Assembly: GCA_041905525.1 (NCBI GenBank)
Contig: JAYRKY010000009.1
Span: 1 to 64,000, forward strand
DNA length: 64,000 nt
Reading direction: 5' to 3'
Origin: SHVO01 sp041905525
GTDB lineage: Bacteria > Pseudomonadota > Alphaproteobacteria > Rhodospirillales > Rhodospirillaceae
Shown here: one piece after another, positions 60,458-64,000 of the stretch
How the letters are laid out: each line of letters begins with the position of its first letter
Numbering within the stretch: position 1 is the stretch's first letter
Program-made: the position numbers and the translations under genes
The notes under the pieces: model-generated
The model's input: the letters and a program-made list of their open reading frames with translations, nothing else
What the model was told of the DNA's origin: nothing
Databases searched by the model: none

Positions 60458-60564
60458 GACATCCTTCAGCGGCCGCTAACCTAGGTCGGCCCAGCCGCCC
60501 ACGCAACGGAACCCTTCGCAACGGAGCCTTGACCCGAGAGCGCTCTTTGCGGCAAAGCCTCGCC

Positions 60565-61317
60565 ATGCCCAATCCCGCCGCAGCGCCTGTGTCACAAGCC
60601 GAGATCGAATCGCGCGTGCTTTACCGCGACGGGATGATCCTCGTCATCAACAAGCCGACAGGCATCCCCGTGCACGCGGGCTTCGGAGGCGGACCCAATC
60701 TCGAGCAATCCTTTGTCCATCTCACCTTCGGGTTGCCGCGCGCGCCGTCGCTGGCGCATCGGCTCGATCGCGACACCTCGGGCTGTCTTGTCCTCGGACG
60801 TCATTCAAAGGCGCTACGGCAGGTCGGCGACCTGTTCGCGAGCGGGAAAGTCCGCAAAACCTATTGGGCGATCGTCGACGGCCGCCCGCGCGAGGACGAG
60901 GGGCGCATCAAACTCGCCCTCGCGAAGATTCCCGGGGCCGGAGCCGGCTGGAAAATGCAAGCCGATCCGAACGGCCAACCGGCCATCACCGATTATAAAG
61001 TGCGTGGCTCGGTCGAAACGCCCGACGGCGTGTGCAGTTGGGTGGAGTTTCATCCGCATACCGGCCGCACGCATCAGATCCGCGTGCATGCCGCGCTTCT
61101 CGATTGCCCGGTGATGTGCGATCGCGTCTACGGGCGCCCCGGAACGAAGGCGGCGGAAGGCCAGCTCATGCTTCATGCGCGGGCCGTGACACTGCCGCTC
61201 TACCCGAAGAAGGATCCCATTCGCGTCCGCGCCCCTGCGCCCGCGCACATGCTTGAGCTTCTGAAAGCGTGCGGATTCAAAGGCGATACGCCGGAGCGCG
61301 AAAGCGCCCAGGGTTAG
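60565..61317 (+). CDS. RluA-family RNA pseudouridine synthase
   Basis: The 250-residue enzyme has the RluA core: VINKPTGIPVHAGFGG, the catalytic Asp in HRLDRDTSGCLVLG, VRKTYWAIVDG and HPHTGRTHQIRVHAALLDCPV. It isomerises uridine to pseudouridine in rRNA or tRNA. There is no N-terminal S4 domain. The ATG at 60565 was preferred over an upstream TTG at 60529; neither has a strong ribosome site. Its stop overlaps the convergent CinA-like gene by 4 nt. The exact target site is not evident. Confidence 0.9.
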   Translation: MPNPAAAPVSQAEIESRVLYRDGMILVINKPTGIPVHAGFGGGPNLEQSFVHLTFGLPRAPSLAHRLDRDTSGCLVLGRHSKALRQVGDLFASGKVRKTYWAIVDGRPREDEGRIKLALAKIPGAGAGWKMQADPNGQPAITDYKVRGSVETPDGVCSWVEFHPHTGRTHQIRVHAALLDCPVMCDRVYGRPGTKAAEGQLMLHARAVTLPLYPKKDPIRVRAPAPAHMLELLKACGFKGDTPERESAQG

Positions 61318-62063
61318 GCGTCGCGGCTCGGGGTCGCGCCCTGCGCGCGCATCAGTGCGGCGACTTCTTCCAAGACGGTCTCGATCGCGGCGCGGTCCGT
61401 CGCGCGCGCCACAATGCTGGTGTGGAAGCCGGAGCCCCTCATGGTCGGGTAGCTGCCGATGCTCACGTGAGGGTATTTGCCCTGGATCGCGGTGAGGCCC
61501 TCGGCGATGTCGCCTTCACGCACGCTGGCGCCGACGTTTCCCGACAGCATCGGCGCGCCGCGTTCCAATTGCGGAGCCAACGCCTCAAACATGGCGTAGG
61601 CGATGCTGGGGACGCCCGCGAGCACGAACACATTTTCGATGCGGAATCCCGGCGCGATCGTCACCTCGCTCTCCACCAGGCCGACATCCGGCCCGTCGGG
61701 GATCTCGGCCATCTTCAGGCGCGCCTCGTTCAACCGGTCGCCGAAATAATCCGTCATGCGTTTCACGACGCCGGGGTGGCGGATCAAATTTCGCCCAAAC
61801 GCGCGCGCGACGCATTCCGCCGTGATGTCGTCGTGGGTCGGGCCGATGCCGCCCGTGGTGATCACATAGGTGTAGCGCCGCCGCAGGGCGTTCAACGTAT
61901 CGACAATCACCGCCGCATCGTCGGGCACCACGCGCGCTTCCTTCAGCCGTACGCCCAGTTCGGCGAAGCGCGCCGCGAAATATTTGAGATTGGCCTCTTG
62001 CGTGCGGCCGGACAGAATTTCGTCGCCGATAATGATGACCGCGGCGGTCGGGGCGTCGCTCAT
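61314..62063 (-). CDS. CinA-like molybdopterin-binding-domain protein
   Basis: The 249-residue protein holds the MoCF-biosynthesis fold of CinA N-terminal regions: VIIIGDEILSGRTQEANLKY, VITTGGIGPTHDDITAECVA and IENVFVLAGVPSIAYAM. It lacks the C-terminal nicotinamide-nucleotide amidase domain of full CinA. Such short proteins may hydrolyse ADP-ribose-type compounds. The ATG at 62063 overlaps the mutT stop by 4 nt (ATGA), so it is the last gene of an argJ-mutT-cinA run. Confidence 0.88.
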   Translation of the reverse strand: MSDAPTAAVIIIGDEILSGRTQEANLKYFAARFAELGVRLKEARVVPDDAAVIVDTLNALRRRYTYVITTGGIGPTHDDITAECVARAFGRNLIRHPGVVKRMTDYFGDRLNEARLKMAEIPDGPDVGLVESEVTIAPGFRIENVFVLAGVPSIAYAMFEALAPQLERGAPMLSGNVGASVREGDIAEGLTAIQGKYPHVSIGSYPTMRGSGFHTSIVARATDRAAIETVLEEVAALMRAQGATPSRDA

Positions 62064-62557
62064 AGCCAATCCTGCAGGATGGGGATCAGCGGAATATCCG
62101 CGGCTGGCATTGGGTAGTCGCGCAGTTTATCGGCGCGCACCCAGGCCATGTTCTGATTTTCCCGCGCGGTCAGTTTGCCGCGCCATTGCCGGCAGACATA
62201 CAGCGGCATCAACAGGTGAAAGGCCTCGTAGGAGTGCGACGCGAAGGTCAGCGGCGCGAGGCAACTGGCGCGGATATCGACCCCCAACTCCTCGTGCAGT
62301 TCACGGATCAGCGCGGCTTCCGGCGTTTCGCCCGCGTGGACCTTGCCGCCGGGAAACTCCCAAAGGCCGGCCAACGGCTTTCCGGGCGGACGCTGGGTCA
62401 AAAGCACGCGATTGTCGGCGTCGAGCAAGGCGACAGCGACAACGGTGAGGATCGGCAGTCCCGCGCGCGGTTCGCCGCCCGCGCTCCAGCAGCCGTCTTC
62501 GTCCTCGGCGCTGTGGCCGTTATGTGCGGTAGGAGCCATTGATATCGATATATCCAT
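62060..62557 (-). CDS. mutT: MutT-like NUDIX nucleoside-triphosphate diphosphatase
   Basis: The 165-residue protein has a full NUDIX box at 71-93: Gly71, Glu77, Arg85-Glu86, Glu89-Glu90 and Gly92, all in the Gx5Ex7REUxEExGU spacing. TQRPPGKPLAGLWEFPGGK before it is typical for MutT, which destroys 8-oxo-dGTP. The N terminus is uncertain: ATGs at 62557 and 62539 both lie inside the end of argJ, and neither has a clear ribosome site. It is cotranscribed with argJ and the CinA-like gene. Confidence 0.9.
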   Translation of the reverse strand: MDISISMAPTAHNGHSAEDEDGCWSAGGEPRAGLPILTVVAVALLDADNRVLLTQRPPGKPLAGLWEFPGGKVHAGETPEAALIRELHEELGVDIRASCLAPLTFASHSYEAFHLLMPLYVCRQWRGKLTARENQNMAWVRADKLRDYPMPAADIPLIPILQDWL

Positions 62558-63752
62558 GGGTCAAATCGCAGGTCCACACCACCGCGGCGCCGTTCCCGAT
62601 CCCGACATCCACGTCGATGCCGATCTCCTGCCCCTTCATATGCACGACGACGGGTGTCTCGTCGTACCCGGGAACGGGGGCGCCATCTTGCGTGATGGTG
62701 ACGCCGCCCACGGCGATCTTCAGCTTGTCGCGGTCGGCGCGTTCACCCGCTTTGCCCACCGCCATGACGATACGCCCCCAATTCGCGTCCTCGCCGGCGA
62801 TGGCGGTCTTCACCAGCGGGGAGTTGGCGATGGACAGCGCGATGCGGCGCGCGGCTTTCTCGTGCGCGGCGCCGGTCACGCGGATTTCGATGAATTTCGT
62901 CGCGCCTTCACCGTCGCGCGCGACCAGCTTGGCGAGTTCGATCAGCAGCGAGTCGAGGGCGCTCTTGAAGGCGCCGGCGCGCGCATCGGCCAGCGTTTCG
63001 ATGGGGCGATGACCGGCCTTGCCGGTCGCGAACAGGAGAAGGGTGTCCGACGTCGACGTGTCGCTGTCCACCGTCATGCAGTTGAAGCTGAGATCGGCGC
63101 CCGCCGAGATAAGCTGCTGCGCGGCCAGCGGCGACAGGGCCGCGTCGGTGAACACGTAGGCCAGCATCGTGCCCATATCGGGCGCGATCATGCCGGAGCC
63201 TTTGCAGAAGCCGTTGATGGTCACGCTTTTGCCGTCGATCGACAGGCTTCGCGTGGCCAGTTTTGGGAAGGTGTCTGTGGTCATGGTCGCCTGGGCCGCA
63301 CCCAGCCAATCCGTCGCGCTGAGTTTCGGCGGGATCAGCGGGAGGGCCTCGGTGATTTTCTCGACCGGGAGCGGCACGCCGATCGTCCCGGTCGAGGAGA
63401 CAAAAACCTCCTCCGGCTTGCACCCGAAGGTCTTCGCGGCGGCGGCGCAGGTTGCCTCGACATCGGCGATGCCCCGCTTGCCCGTGAAGGTGTTGGCATT
63501 CCCGGCATTCACCACGACCACCCGGCCCGAGCCGCCCTTGAGGTGCGCCCGGCAGCTTTCCACGGGCGCGGACGCCGTCAGCGAGCGCGTCAGCACGCCC
63601 CCTACCGTTGTACCGGGGTCCAGAACCGCAACCATGAGGTCGGAGCGGACCTTGTAACGAATGCCGGCGGCATGGTGCGCAAGACGCACCCCGGGGATGG
63701 GCGGCAGCGTCGGAACGGTGGCGGGCGCGAGCGGCGAGACTTTCGTGGCCAT
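62520..63752 (-). CDS. argJ: Glutamate N-acetyltransferase / N-acetylglutamate synthase (ArgJ)
   Basis: The 410-residue enzyme has VVVVNAGNANTFTG, VFVSSTGTIGVPLP and KGSGMIAPDMGTMLAYVFTDA. The self-cleavage site is at Gly194-Thr195, with Thr195 the new N-terminal nucleophile; most homologues have Ala before this Thr. It transfers the acetyl group of N-acetylornithine to glutamate in the cyclic arginine pathway. GAGG sits 7 bases before the ATG. It heads a run with mutT and the CinA-like gene. Confidence 0.96.
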   Translation of the reverse strand: MATKVSPLAPATVPTLPPIPGVRLAHHAAGIRYKVRSDLMVAVLDPGTTVGGVLTRSLTASAPVESCRAHLKGGSGRVVVVNAGNANTFTGKRGIADVEATCAAAAKTFGCKPEEVFVSSTGTIGVPLPVEKITEALPLIPPKLSATDWLGAAQATMTTDTFPKLATRSLSIDGKSVTINGFCKGSGMIAPDMGTMLAYVFTDAALSPLAAQQLISAGADLSFNCMTVDSDTSTSDTLLLFATGKAGHRPIETLADARAGAFKSALDSLLIELAKLVARDGEGATKFIEIRVTGAAHEKAARRIALSIANSPLVKTAIAGEDANWGRIVMAVGKAGERADRDKLKIAVGGVTITQDGAPVPGYDETPVVVHMKGQEIGIDVDVGIGNGAAVVWTCDLTHGYIDINGSYRT

Positions 63753-63950
63753 TCGGGTCCTCTAAAAGCGCGGCGGTCAGCGAAAAAGGGTGCGCGCTTC
63801 AATGGCATAAGCGTTCCCGGGGAACAAGTTTGTCGGCGCGGAAAGCCGCGCCGCGCCAGGCGAGGCTGCCGTCACGCGACCGTTATCGCCCGAAAGCCCC
63901 GAAAAGCGCCAAATAATCAATGAATTCAGCGAAAACCTCGGCCGCTTCCG

Positions 63951-63979
63951 TTGACTTCACACCCCTCTGCTTCTATCTC
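63951..63979 (+). promoter_or_regulatory. Candidate sigma-70 promoter pointing out of the window
   Basis: TTGACT (63951-63956) and TATCTC (63974-63979) are spaced by 17 bases, a good housekeeping-type promoter for alphaproteobacteria. It would drive a gene beyond base 64000, divergent from argJ. The rest of 63753-63950 shows no gene. Confidence 0.5.
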
Positions 63980-64000
63980 TCCTGCGCGGTGCCCATCCCA

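Overview
The window is GC-rich, densely packed DNA that looks like an alphaproteobacterial chromosome. The evidence is the run Suv3-like helicase / S4 protein / 7Fe ferredoxin (fdxA) / carD, a KorAB-type 2-oxoacid:ferredoxin oxidoreductase, a ROSE-like leader in front of an hsp20 gene, and a long TonB-dependent receptor of the Caulobacter/Sphingomonas style. The exact order cannot be fixed from the sequence. Many genes overlap by 1-4 nt (TGATG, ATGA), so operons are tightly coupled.

Layout. 1-9.5 kb: RNA-related and regulatory housekeeping genes (helicase end, S4 protein, fdxA, carD), an internally duplicated TPR glycosyltransferase, a DUF938 methyltransferase, a secreted nuclease, an EpmC-like protein and a GH17 glucanase. 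9.5-18.4 kb: cystathionine beta-lyase, korAB, a cyclic-nucleotide-domain protein, hsp20 behind a candidate RNA thermometer, an OGFr-like protein, DUF488 and a 7TM sensor kinase.

18.5-46.4 kb is mostly a cell-surface glycan locus. It holds a complete dTDP-L-rhamnose set (rfbCBDA), GT2 glycosyltransferases, a Wzm/Wzt ABC exporter, a 1062-residue methyltransferase/rhamnan-synthesis/GT2 fusion, and a six-gene operon with GtrA, DprE2, DprE1 and a HAD-UbiA fusion. That operon is what a cell needs to make polyprenyl-phosphate-arabinofuranose. Four large integral-membrane proteins of GT-C or YfhO type are candidates to use lipid-linked sugars. A SulP-STAS-cNMP transporter and an Asp/Glu racemase lie between two paralogous membrane proteins.

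46.5-53.8 kb: TonB-dependent receptor, an epimerase, a methyltransferase, a SET-domain protein and a lipoprotein amidase. 54.1-59.4 kb: a 5.1-kb, more AT-rich island inserted at the 3' end of tRNA-Leu(UAA), bounded by a perfect 62-bp direct repeat and lacking an integrase. It carries an AbiV-like HEPN protein, a HIT-like protein, a membrane protein and an 860-residue protein with two PEP-synthase-type ATP-binding regions fused to a MazG/PRA-PH-like pyrophosphohydrolase. This combination is the best candidate here for an undescribed, probably anti-phage, system. 59.4-64 kb returns to core genes: LLM flavin oxidoreductase, RluA, CinA-like, MutT and ArgJ.

All calls come from reading the sequence and translations; no database search was run.
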